From assembly GCA_004369085.1 (NCBI GenBank), contig ML210266.1, positions 1-64,000 on the forward strand: a stretch of 64,000 nucleotides of DNA. The letters run 5' to 3'. Position 1 is the first letter of the stretch, and each line of letters opens with the position of its first letter. Source of the stretch: Coprinopsis marcescibilis (Eukaryota; Basidiomycota; Agaricomycetes; Agaricales; Psathyrellaceae). The notes beneath the pieces are model-generated. The model saw only the letters and a list, made by a program, of their open reading frames with translations, ran no database searches and was not told the DNA's origin. A program made the position numbers and the translations under genes. This document shows, piece by piece, positions 47,028 through 56,343 of the stretch.

Positions 47028-48483
47028 AGCCTTGATTTATGAAGGACTGTTGGACAGCGATCAACGGTATCCCTGGTAGCAAAAGGGGAAAACGAGAGCG
47101 AACGTCGGAAATGAAAAGGAGTGGTGGATGAGATCAGAGAATGAGAACCTGCCTGAACCAGCCAGCCGATGAAGTGGTGAAGCAAAACAGCGCTCGGTTC
47201 TGGATGCCACCCACAGTACGTATTTGTAAGTCATGAGAAATGCATACATAGTACTCCAAGATCAAGGATGGAAGAAGGCGGAATATACGACTTGTGTTTG
47301 AAAACAGGTGATCAACATTCCATAAATGATGGATCAAATGCACTTAGATGGGTTGCTAGTCCTCTTGACATGAGCAAAGACCAAAAACGTAGTACTTATA
47401 TTGGTATTCGTGTGGCCGATCACGCTGCCCATGATTCAACGGGTACTTTACTGGGAACCATGATCTCGCAATGACCGACTGCCCAGCTATGTAACCTACC
47501 TCGAAAGGCGTTCACTAGTAAGGGGTCGAATCGTTATAGTCTGGTCGACCGATACTGGAGCAATGTTGATCCCTTCCTCGTTACACTGAGCGTGGCAGCA
47601 GCATTTGCAAAGATAGATGTCTCACAATACCCACAAATTAGCCGCACAACCTACCATGATAGACCACAGCTATGAAGTTATTCTGATTTAGCCGGGAGAT
47701 ATTCGTCGAGAAAGATAAACCGCTCTGCGACCTTTGGTCAATGCAAAAAATTGATGTCGGTACTATTGACAGGGGAGATAACAGTCAGGGACTCAGAACG
47801 GGATCCAAATGAGAAGTAGTGCTCCCCTAGTCTCCTAAGCAGCAGACCTGTGCAACGAATGATAGTCGATCATGTTGCTGAATAAAGGCGCTTCCCCGGA
47901 ATTCGTCTCGTTGGCGTTTCAAGATTCAACAACCCGGATTTCACATTCAAATCAATGGCTGCGCAGTCGGCGCCAACCATGTCGATCTTGTTCTGAGAGT
48001 AATTGATCTGCACTGACCGTAGCTACCAGTACTACAATGGCCGGTGGTGGATAACAGAACACGTTGAGTTTAGTGATCCTTATTATATACGAGGATGCTC
48101 TCAGGCGCAGGACGTCACGCAGAGACCTAGTGCAAATCCATGCTACTACCACTTAAGGCTTAGTTTGTCATCATTGTCAGGGATTCTTTGATTCTTCGAT
48201 TTCTGTGACTCCGGCAAGAAAGGGATTTCGAGAGAACAAATATGGGACAAACAGACGCGTCACCCAAGCAAGGCCAAACATCGCGTCATCAGCGATCCGA
48301 TTGCAACTCTTGAACGACATCAACATCGGTCTCCGACTATGCTAAGTGCCACTACGCCCCTACGCCCCATTAGTCTGGCTCTAGGATTGCCTTCCAAGTA
48401 GCTTATTGGATCGACAACTGAAGCTACTTCTAATGGGACTGTTCATATGCGGCGTATCATCTAACGATGTCCTAATAATTGCC
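47028..48483. other. Intergenic
   Basis: No gene supported. It holds the upstream regions of the divergent genes at 45930 and 48539. Confidence 0.4.
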
Positions 48484-48491
48484 TTATATAA
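48484..48491 (+). promoter_or_regulatory. TATA box of short F-box gene
   Basis: TATATAAA-like sequence about 50 bases upstream of the ATG at 48539. Confidence 0.45.
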
Positions 48492-48538
48492 AGGACACCT
48501 GGAAAGTGAACAGGACTACTACTCACCATCAGCCATCC

Positions 48539-48871
48539 ATGGCACTTCTAGACGTCCCTAACGATGTCCTAATTTCTGTCTTTCACTACTTGGATCTTGG
48601 TGAAAAGGTTGGCGACTTATGTGCCCTCTCGCGCACATGCCACTACATCTCGTCTTTGGTTCGGCCCAGGCTATTCAGTCGAGTCCGTATCACGGAGCGA
48701 ACCACCTTCCCCCAGCTAACCATTCTCATTACCGCCTTGAAGTCAGATAAGCATTTACAAAGCGCTATAGGGTGGCTCGAGCTCTATCAGCACGCCCGAG
48801 CTACTCTTCATGCCACAGTCATTGCGGGTGATTGGAAGCGCCGCAGTCATACTACCCTCCTACTCTATTGA
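48539..48871 (+). CDS. Short F-box protein, probably truncated
   Basis: 110 residues: MALLDVPNDVLISVFHYLDL with CALSRTCHYISSLVRPRLFS is a clear N-terminal F-box. It is followed by FPQLTILITALKSDKHLQSA, as in fungal F-box proteins that normally run to 300-500 residues. The frame stops at 48871. Downstream sequence in other frames (VVDFSHLQHVECDF, LSRLLNLAGPSIRSLR, about 48840-48990) looks like the missing body, so the gene is probably broken by a frameshift near 48835 or has an unseen intron. It differs in sequence from the coiled-coil F-box paralogues at 44013 and 54092. Confidence 0.6.
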   Translation: MALLDVPNDVLISVFHYLDLGEKVGDLCALSRTCHYISSLVRPRLFSRVRITERTTFPQLTILITALKSDKHLQSAIGWLELYQHARATLHATVIAGDWKRRSHTTLLLY

Positions 48872-49233
48872 TGCTGTTGTTGACTTCTCCCACCTGCAAC
48901 ACGTCGAGTGTGACTTCATGGTTTGCACAATGGCCCCTGTCTAGATTACTCAACCTCGCAGGGCCGTCAATCAGGTCCCTAAGGTGCAGGAGTGAGTGCT
49001 TTTCTCCAGCCAACCTAGCGTAAGGCATCCAACTGATCCTAATCTTTAGTCCGATCTACCGCGGATGAGCCACAGTGCCTTGCTTTCCTTAGTTCACACA
49101 TATCTGACGCTGCATCCTTAGAAACAGTGGAGGTTGTTTTATCCTCGTAATAGGTAGGTCGACCATGTGCCTGTTCAAGTTAAGCTTATTCATACGCATG
49201 AATGTTTCTAACAACAGTGTTTGAAAATGATAT

Positions 49234-50445
49234 TCAATGCCGAACAGGACTGCCTCTGTCGCTAGTATACCCAGGCGGGGACTCATCTTCGCCCACCAAG
49301 CTCCCTGGACGCTGATTTCTCCGCAGAGTGAGGACCTGCTGCCGTAGCAGGCGGACCTGTTGTCTGAGCTCTGACACTGACATCATCTCTTCATCAAGTG
49401 TCGAATCTTCCCCTACCCCGACATCACCGAATACACCACCCCTCTGCCGCGATGGACCTTCCTCCATTGTCCCTTCTCGTTTGCCTGGCAGTATGTCACT
49501 CCTCGTTCGTATATTCACCGAGTGAGAGTCAAATGGGCTTGGCCTCTCAGGTTCCTTCCCTTTGCCTTTGGAATGCGCAGTCGTAGTCGAGTAAGCTGTG
49601 GTGAGAGGCCTGAATGTACCGAGTGCGATGTAGGTGCTGCCCATGGTCACTTCATAGACGCGCGCCTCCAGCTCTTGTGACCTGATTAGCGCCCTCTTAC
49701 GTCTCGCGAAGCAGAGCATGATCAGAAATAGGAGAACCAACGCAGCAATAGCCCCAATAATACTGCCCGCGAGTCGCCCGATGTTGGCTGTGTTCTCGGT
49801 AAACGAAGTCGTCGTCGTTGCCTCGGATTCGCTAGGAGGAACGCTGTCGGCTGCGGACTTGGACTGGGCGGAACGCCCTGGCGGAGAAACCGTGGTGGGA
49901 CTGTTGCTGCCCGAAGGTAAGTTTGATATTCCAGGCTGCGGTTCCGCCGAGGGCAAATCTGGCTCCTCATCAGCTGGAGGCAACGAAGGGGCGTCAGAAT
50001 TATCCGATGAAGGAGGCTGGCCCGAGATGGGGGGCGTGGGAGGGCCTGGTGGGAGCTCGGTTGTACCAGGCCCTGGAGTTGGCTCTGGGTCATCGGAAGA
50101 TCCAGGGCCAGCGGTAGGAGACTGCTGTAGAGACGAAGTAGATGGTCGGGATGTGACTACGGGCGGAGGAGGTGGAGGTGGAGGTGTTGAGGGAGATGGA
50201 GGTGGAGATGGAGGTGGAGGTGGAGACGTTGCGGTAGGTGGCGTAGTAGGAGGTCTCGTTGCAGGTGGAGGGGGAGGTGGAACGTTCGTTGGAGCTGGTG
50301 GCGATGGGGAAGTCGAGGGAGGGGTACCGGTCGGCCCAATCGTACTCGATTCTCCATCAGAGGTATCGGTATCCTGAGATTTAATAACGGGTGCTACGAG
50401 GAGCACAAAGATGCATAGGACCCGAATTAGATCGCACCGCGCCAT
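49234..50445 (-). CDS. Secretory single-pass membrane protein, Pro-rich ectodomain, PPxY tail
   Basis: 403 residues, one exon. The ATG at 50445 sets a signal peptide (MARCDLIRVLCIFVLLVAPV). The ectodomain (about residues 24-222) is almost entirely Pro, Ser and Thr, with polyproline runs from a hexanucleotide-type repeat. One helix lies at about residues 226-246 (LAGSIIGAIAALVLLFLIML), then a basic stop-transfer FARRKRALIRS. The cytosolic tail has a short coiled coil (ELRQQVRLLRQQVLTLRRNQ, about 358-377) and ends with PPGYTSDRGS, a PPxY motif. The layout is that of a cell-wall stress sensor or mucin-like surface protein (inference). No conserved WSC domain was found. Confidence 0.72.
   Translation of the reverse strand: MARCDLIRVLCIFVLLVAPVIKSQDTDTSDGESSTIGPTGTPPSTSPSPPAPTNVPPPPPPATRPPTTPPTATSPPPPPSPPPSPSTPPPPPPPPVVTSRPSTSSLQQSPTAGPGSSDDPEPTPGPGTTELPPGPPTPPISGQPPSSDNSDAPSLPPADEEPDLPSAEPQPGISNLPSGSNSPTTVSPPGRSAQSKSAADSVPPSESEATTTTSFTENTANIGRLAGSIIGAIAALVLLFLIMLCFARRKRALIRSQELEARVYEVTMGSTYIALGTFRPLTTAYSTTTAHSKGKGKEPERPSPFDSHSVNIRTRSDILPGKREGTMEEGPSRQRGGVFGDVGVGEDSTLDEEMMSVSELRQQVRLLRQQVLTLRRNQRPGSLVGEDESPPGYTSDRGSPVRH
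50161..50229. repeat. GGTGGA/GGAGAT-type minisatellite coding for polyproline
   Basis: Imperfect tandem six-base units on the plus strand. On the minus strand they encode Pro/Ser repeats in the ectodomain of the membrane protein at 49234. Confidence 0.7.
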
Positions 50446-51369
50446 TTCTCGGGTACAGAGACTAGGAGAAGGCCAAACAGAATCCAATGTTTTTGACTTT
50501 GTTTTATATCGAGTAGGGATACACAACGCGAGTTCCTGCTTCAATCCAGTATGTAGCGTCCACGTTGGAATCGATACTTCTATCGGGTTGCGCGGCGACG
50601 ATTGGAGTCATCGAACTGTTGATACATTCAAACGTGTGAGAGGGGAATCAGAAGGGCTTGTTGAAGGAGCATCCTCCGAAGTGGTAGGAAGCAATATAGA
50701 TTGTCCCTTTTTTCGCCATGGAGTTGACGCGTCTGTAAAGACAAGGTAGCCAACCATTGGAGCCCGAGCGGCCCTGGGCTACCAATAAAGTCAACTTTAC
50801 ACTCGTGAACTAATCGTGTGAGCTATGATCAGACTTCTGTGCTTCTTCGAAGTCTAATATGCACATACCTGGGGCTTTCTCGCAAGACTAACGGATGATA
50901 CGAATCGCTTTGACTGCGGGACCAATACATGATGATGATGCTGTAGACAACATTGTGTCAAGAAGGCATCATGACGAGAGTCTCCCTGAATTTTGAAACC
51001 AACAGGCAGAAGCACAGACTCAAAGATCCGAATAGCTTCTTTCGGCTCCATTGACGCCTCTGACCGTTGACGCAAGAAACCAAGACATTGGTTCTAAAAC
51101 TTTGAAGACAGTATCCATAACTTACAAGGCATCTGTGTAAGGACATCGGCGCTCCGATTTGTAGTAGATAGAATAAATTATAGCCACTTTCAAGAGGAAC
51201 ATTGCAATTGCTATTGATTCCGTAATGAGTCATGACCCTCGCCTTCTCCATAGAGGGCCGCTAAATCGCTGGTGGATCTATTCAGGCTATCCGTTGTATT
51301 TATAGTGCTGAGGATAGACCATGTCGAGATTCTCCAGTCCCTCTTTGGTATACGTTTCCCCCGTATGTA
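50446..51369. other. Intergenic
   Basis: No gene supported. Confidence 0.4.
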
Positions 51370-51663
51370 CTAGACCACACCACCAAGCAGGGCCAACGTG
51401 ATGACGGCGCCGACGGATATGAGGGCAACGTCACGAGCAGGTAGGATTTCTGGCGGGACAGCACTGGGCTGTGCAATATCTGGGGATGGTAAGGCTATGT
51501 TTTCGGTCGAGATGAATGTCTTTGCCGATGTGACGGTGTTTGAGATAGGGGATGGGAGGGCTACGGCTGTTGTCTGTGATATAGTAGGACCTTGACTAGT
51601 GCTTGACCACTTACTTCCCGTTGAACGACTACTCTTGTCCGATGTGTTGGTACTCCACGACAT
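51370..51663 (-). CDS. Small Ser/Thr-rich protein with C-terminal membrane helix
   Basis: 97 residues, one exon, ATG at 51663. The first 70 residues are Ser/Thr-rich without a signal peptide. The last 20 (DVALISVGAVITLALLGGVV) form one hydrophobic helix ending at the stop codon, consistent with a tail anchor, or with the surviving anchor end of a longer surface protein whose upstream exon was missed. No homology recognised. It may not be a real gene. Confidence 0.4.
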   Translation of the reverse strand: MSWSTNTSDKSSRSTGSKWSSTSQGPTISQTTAVALPSPISNTVTSAKTFISTENIALPSPDIAQPSAVPPEILPARDVALISVGAVITLALLGGVV

Positions 51664-52386
51664 ATTGGACTTGGACGCTATCTGTAGAGTATGACTGCGT
51701 GTTTAAGTGCCCGAAAATGTCTCACTGGCGAGAAGGGAAAAGGATGCACCTAAGTAGGGATTAGCCTATCTGTTCTTTCGTATCATATGAGTATTCAAAT
51801 GTCTGAGGTCAGGCAGGAGAATCAGCTCCAAGAAAAGACCACAGAAGTGGGATCACCCACAGAGTGGCACTGCGAGAGACTGGGATATGTATAGATCCCC
51901 TCAAGGTCAGCATGATAGATTCTCTGTAGAGTTTCAGCTTTCATTAGCACATAATCTAGGTCTTCTTGCCATCGAAAGCCGAACATGCAACGGAAGAGCC
52001 TACGATGAAGTAACTGATCATGAAATACGGAGGGAAATAGATCCAGTGTAGAGTAGTTCTAGGGTTTACCTGTTTCGAAAAGTTTGATAAACTCGCGATC
52101 AACTGTGTTTCAACAGTAATGTAGGTTTGGGTTTTTGAAAGAGCAAATTTTGTCTGAACAATGGCGATATCAGGGATCCGACTTGTGCAGGGCCGAACTC
52201 ATTCATAGCTGAAACCTCATCGATGACCATTTAAACGGCATGTACATACCTCCAATCGCTCAATCGTCCCGAAATCGCCAATCCTCGAGAACATCCCATT
52301 AAGAATAAGAGCGATTATAAATACTAGATACATATATTATACATCCATTTGAGCCCGATACTACGCAGCACAGAGGATCCTGCCCC
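51664..52386. other. Intergenic
   Basis: No gene supported. Confidence 0.4.
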
Positions 52387-52881
52387 CTAAATTATGTCGC
52401 CTTCGTCGTCGGAATCTTCGTCGAGAATATCTCGCACAAATGTCCCTCGATCAGTCGGGGAGGTGGGAGGCCACAAGTAGGGGCTTGAGTTTGGAAAAGG
52501 AGAGCCCAATAATGGCTCGTTACTGCCATCAGATTGTGGAGAGGGTCTACGGCTTTTGGGTGGTGTTGGGCGAATGCGAGAAGTTGATGGATGTGGTACT
52601 GGGAGGGGGACGAAGGGATAGATGGCGTCAATAGAGGTATCCTCGTAAACCTCCTCTGGATCTTTCTCCTCCGCATCCATTCTATTCTCGATATCAAGGG
52701 AATAGGTGTCACGCATTCTCCGTGACCTGCGTACTCTCCACACAGCGAATGCTGCTATCATGATAACAGTGAGTGCCAGGAGGGCGCGCGGCAAGGAGTA
52801 ACCGACGGAGCATGTTCGTTGCGATGACCATGGGATGGGCGCTGAGCGACTGGTATCCGCTGGGGGCATAATACGGACCAT
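52387..52881 (-). CDS. Single-pass membrane protein with acidic cytosolic tail (5' end incomplete)
   Basis: At least 164 residues from the first in-frame ATG at 52881. The open frame continues upstream to about 53011 and encodes a good signal peptide (VLFFCSILLPASLFFSITDA) right after an AG acceptor. The true start is therefore probably in an unplaced 5' exon. One helix (ALLALTVIMIAAFAVW) is followed by a basic RRSRRMRD stop-transfer. The tail is Pro/Ser-rich and ends in an acidic cluster (DILDEDSDDEGDII). No enzyme domain. Same general plan as 45930 and 49234, but I saw no PPxY motif. Confidence 0.55.
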   Translation of the reverse strand: MVRIMPPADTSRSAPIPWSSQRTCSVGYSLPRALLALTVIMIAAFAVWRVRRSRRMRDTYSLDIENRMDAEEKDPEEVYEDTSIDAIYPFVPLPVPHPSTSRIRPTPPKSRRPSPQSDGSNEPLLGSPFPNSSPYLWPPTSPTDRGTFVRDILDEDSDDEGDII

Positions 52882-53523
52882 TGGGCTGACTAATTCTGTA
52901 TCCAATGGAGTTTTGGGCTGGTTTATCGTGCTTGTGTAGAGATAGATGTATGCGTCTGTTATAGAGAAGAAGAGAGATGCCGGAAGCAATATGGAACAGA
53001 AAAACAGAACCCTAGTTTAAGTACAAGTACTCAGGAACTTTCCCCCGGGTATCCGAGTACTACGGTCGCTGGCCGTCGTATAACCTGTGACCTCAGTTAC
53101 CGTACCGCCAATGACTGCGCTGATGGAAATGAGGTCATACCGTTCCAATGTACAGTCGATTGCCCAAAATGTGTTCTCCGCGATACACGAACTCTTGTCA
53201 TATCGACTTTCTCTCCAGACAAAGTTTCGCGCTCGAGTATATAGGTCCAGGGCTTTCGTGTATCATTGTTACCAACTCGGTTTCTGGCAACTCATTGACA
53301 TGATGCGACGTCAAAAAACCGTCACAAATCACCTCGCAACCGTGTTACACGCTGTGATGCACTACCGAATGGCTGTCCATGGTCATGGAATCAAGCAGTC
53401 TCAGTCACTGTTGTATGTATGTATACACTAATAACTACTTAATTTATCCATGTCGTCCGTTGGGTGATTTGAACCCAACGTCGAACGTTGTAGTCAAGCC
53501 ACTGGGCAATGGTTTGAACAGCC

Positions 53524-53795
53524 CAGGTTCGACTCCCAGCCCCGCCGAATTATTCCCGGAGTTTCGAGGGGGCGACCAAGAGTAAGAGACAAGTGGCATA
53601 CCAGCACTACTTGTAGAGCATGAGGCAGCAGGGCACGTCACCTTTAGGCCTAGTATCCTGCCAAATCCCCCCACCTAGGAAGTGGGGTCTCTCAATCCGT
53701 ATTGATGGTTCGATGTAAAAATAGAAAAAAGGGGAAAAATAGAAGTGGCCGCATGTACCGTGCGGATGTCCATGCCGCGCAGGTTCGACTCCCAG
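53524..53795 (+). repeat. Two copies of a tRNA B-box-like 16-mer
   Basis: CAGGTTCGACTCCCAG occurs at 53524-53539 and again at 53780-53795. Its core is a good RNA polymerase III B-box/T-loop, but no full tRNA cloverleaf or matching acceptor stem was found around either copy. A separate hairpin at about 53458-53481 also looks like a T-arm on the minus strand. These are probably tRNA-derived remnants (SINE-like), not functional tRNAs. Confidence 0.4.
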
Positions 53796-54091
53796 AAACG
53801 CCAAGTTTCCTGAAGCCCAAGAAGTTCACGTTCACGAAAGGCCGACGACGAGGTGGTAGCCGGATATTCTTGGCATGGATTAATATTAGGAGGCACGGGC
53901 CTTGCCACCTTCAGGTGGCTTTCCCTACTATTATGGGAACATGCACCAGGCAAACAACAAGCCGTGTGCAACGTTTTCTGGGGCTGTGCAAATTCACAAC
54001 TCTTTCCACACCTTTTACCGTCCACGAAACTCGCTTTGCTGCAACCCCTGTATCCACGCGCCCGAAACTCTTTGTTCTTGCTAGGATTGTA

Positions 54092-55714
54092 ATGAAGAAC
54101 TCCCTCTGGACCGCAGAAGTTGTAGTCGACCCAAGCCTTGTTTCGTACGTGAAATCATCCAACGATCCATTGCCCGAAGAATTGTTCTCTGTCGCCAAAA
54201 CAGCAGTTGGAAACCTATCGACCTCTCTCTCAGACCTTGATCACCAAATCGCTGGCTTGGAGGATGCCATTCGTGACCTCCGAATCCGACGCGACTCAGT
54301 GAAGGAAGCGCACATTGCGCTCTGCTCGCTATGGTCCCCAGTCCGACGCATACCATCAGAGCTCATTTCCCAGATTATGGAGATGTCCTTGTTCTCTAAG
54401 CGTGAAATGCTAGACAAGGAGGAACGTCAGCATTTTAGCAACATGCGATGCGTCTCGAGACGATGGAGATCAGCGGCCTTTGCTACACCAAAGCTATGGC
54501 GAGGAATCCAGTTGAACCTCCAGGATTCGAGACTCTTCCCGAATACGGCTTTTAGCGATGTCAATGGGATGCAAGAGCTACTATCACGTTGGTTCGATCG
54601 TGCTGGCCAGGGGGCTCCATTGCGATTTGGCCTATTCAATGGACAGCCCCACGAATACGAGCTATTCTCACAACCCTCGCTATACGACCAGGCTTTAATA
54701 TCCTTCCTATCAAGCGCACAGTACACCTGGAACTTCCTCCTCATTGATAGTGGCCCAGTGATTGAAGGTCTCTACTACATCGACGTCGAGTCCGTACCAC
54801 GGGGAACTCGATTGGTTGGCCCAACATCCACAGCAAAGGAACTGAGCACGAGATGGGTGGATACCACAGTGTCCCTTGGAGCGAGGTTTCCTTCCCTTCG
54901 AAGCCTGTTCCTCGCTGCGAATCGTCTGTCCGATTTCCCCCGTTCGCCCGAAATCCTTTCACATGGAAAGATTCGATCACTTCACCTTTTTGGATTCATA
55001 CTGGAGAGTTGGGATGTAGTGGGGAATACTATATCTGCTCTTCATTCGTTGGAAGAGCTGATCTTGGATACCATCAAGCTGGATCCAGCTCCCAGCACCT
55101 ATTGCCTGAAGCATCCGCATATCAAGACGCTCGTATTGGTCAATCACACTTCCCTCTGCGAAACCCTCCAACCTTTCGTCTTCCCTGCCTTGACTTATTT
55201 CCGTCTGGCCCAATCAGATGGTGCTGTATCTTCTTCGCTGTCAGACCTCGACCGTCAGGCCTGTGATCAGTTCCTTCGCCGATCAAAGCCAATCAGCTGC
55301 ACATTGTCTCTCGAACGTTACCCTCTTTCCATGAGGAAGATGGCCAAGTTGATTTCTCATATCCCTCACATTACTCGACTCCACGTCGCCAGCCCTGTCT
55401 TCCTTACGAGCAAAGACCCAGAACTCCTTCAGAAACTGGATCCATCAGTCACGACAGTCGTCTGCAAGCGCCAGCCTACACCTCTCGGCTCGTGGAAGTC
55501 AAGCTTGCTCGCTGCATTGAAGAATACGGATCACGGCCACTCGGTGAACGTCTACGTTCCTGCTTCCAGATCCATACCTTCTGCCAGGGACCAGGCGCTG
55601 GAAGATGATCTTAGGAACCTAGGGATTAACCTGGTGTACTGCCGATCCGAAACATTGGACTCTATGCTCTGGCAAGATATCATTGGCCACTTTTATATAC
55701 AACGCCTAAAGTAG
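54092..55714 (+). CDS. F-box protein with N-terminal coiled coil, paralogue of 44013
   Basis: 540 residues from the ATG at 54092 (MKNSLWTAEVVVDPSLVSYV). The frame is open back to an ATG at 53702, but that stretch contains the tRNA-like repeat and lacks homology, so the shorter start, which aligns with the paralogue, is preferred. A coiled-coil segment (VGNLSTSLSDLDHQIAGLED) precedes the F-box-like region (SPVRRIPSELISQIMEMSL, RCVSRRWRSAAFATPKLWRG, about residues 80-140). The remainder is a leucine-rich region (KIRSLHLFGFIL, SLEELILDTIKL). Probable substrate receptor of an SCF ubiquitin ligase. It lies 8.5 kb from its paralogue, in opposite orientation. Confidence 0.85.
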   Translation: MKNSLWTAEVVVDPSLVSYVKSSNDPLPEELFSVAKTAVGNLSTSLSDLDHQIAGLEDAIRDLRIRRDSVKEAHIALCSLWSPVRRIPSELISQIMEMSLFSKREMLDKEERQHFSNMRCVSRRWRSAAFATPKLWRGIQLNLQDSRLFPNTAFSDVNGMQELLSRWFDRAGQGAPLRFGLFNGQPHEYELFSQPSLYDQALISFLSSAQYTWNFLLIDSGPVIEGLYYIDVESVPRGTRLVGPTSTAKELSTRWVDTTVSLGARFPSLRSLFLAANRLSDFPRSPEILSHGKIRSLHLFGFILESWDVVGNTISALHSLEELILDTIKLDPAPSTYCLKHPHIKTLVLVNHTSLCETLQPFVFPALTYFRLAQSDGAVSSSLSDLDRQACDQFLRRSKPISCTLSLERYPLSMRKMAKLISHIPHITRLHVASPVFLTSKDPELLQKLDPSVTTVVCKRQPTPLGSWKSSLLAALKNTDHGHSVNVYVPASRSIPSARDQALEDDLRNLGINLVYCRSETLDSMLWQDIIGHFYIQRLK

Positions 55715-56343
55715 AGTACACACCCAATATGATAGCTTTTACAGATCCATATGTCTGCTACTTCATCTTCATTGCGACGGCACTGTTTGACCTGTGGGCC
55801 ATGATGGCAAGGCGCGGGACGGCATTGCATATCAGAACCCCGATCCGGCTAAATCCGTCCCCCTTTCGGCGAAATTGATCTCGCCTATTTTTCATATCGA
55901 ACCTCAATTTTAGGATACCGCTTTCAGTCGCCTCAGTGCACAAGAAAACCAACTCCGGGCTGCATCACGAGGTGGTGGTAATCATCGGCTACTTTCTGCG
56001 TTCCTAAGGTGCAGGCTGCAGAAGGCTGCAGAACTTGATCTCTTCGAACATCATACCACCTTCTGAACGCTCCATTCCTCGAAGGTATGTCTTCTGCACT
56101 CTAATTGCGACTTCAATGCTGATGTGTCATTTTACTCAGGACTGAGAAGGTGCACTTGGGTTGCTCTGTTGGTTCTGTAAAGGCCATTGAACCAAGTAGT
56201 GCCACACCGCATGGATGATCCACGGAATCGCATGCTCTGCTGACAGCTAAGTGACAGGGGATACATGTTGTGATCAGACACCAGCATACTTATAGTATGA
56301 GCATCCTGAAATATGGAGGCCATATCTTATCGCAATCTTCACG

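Noticed and set aside
49718..50377. 219-codon Gly-rich plus-strand frame
   Set aside because: Antisense to the Pro-rich ectodomain gene; Gly runs are the complement of Pro codons.
53500..53570. Possible tRNA gene
   Set aside because: The B-box core is good, but no A-box at proper distance and no acceptor stem pairing was found.
53702..54091. N-terminal extension of the F-box protein at 54092
   Set aside because: The frame is open but contains the tRNA-like repeat and has no counterpart in the paralogue at 44013.
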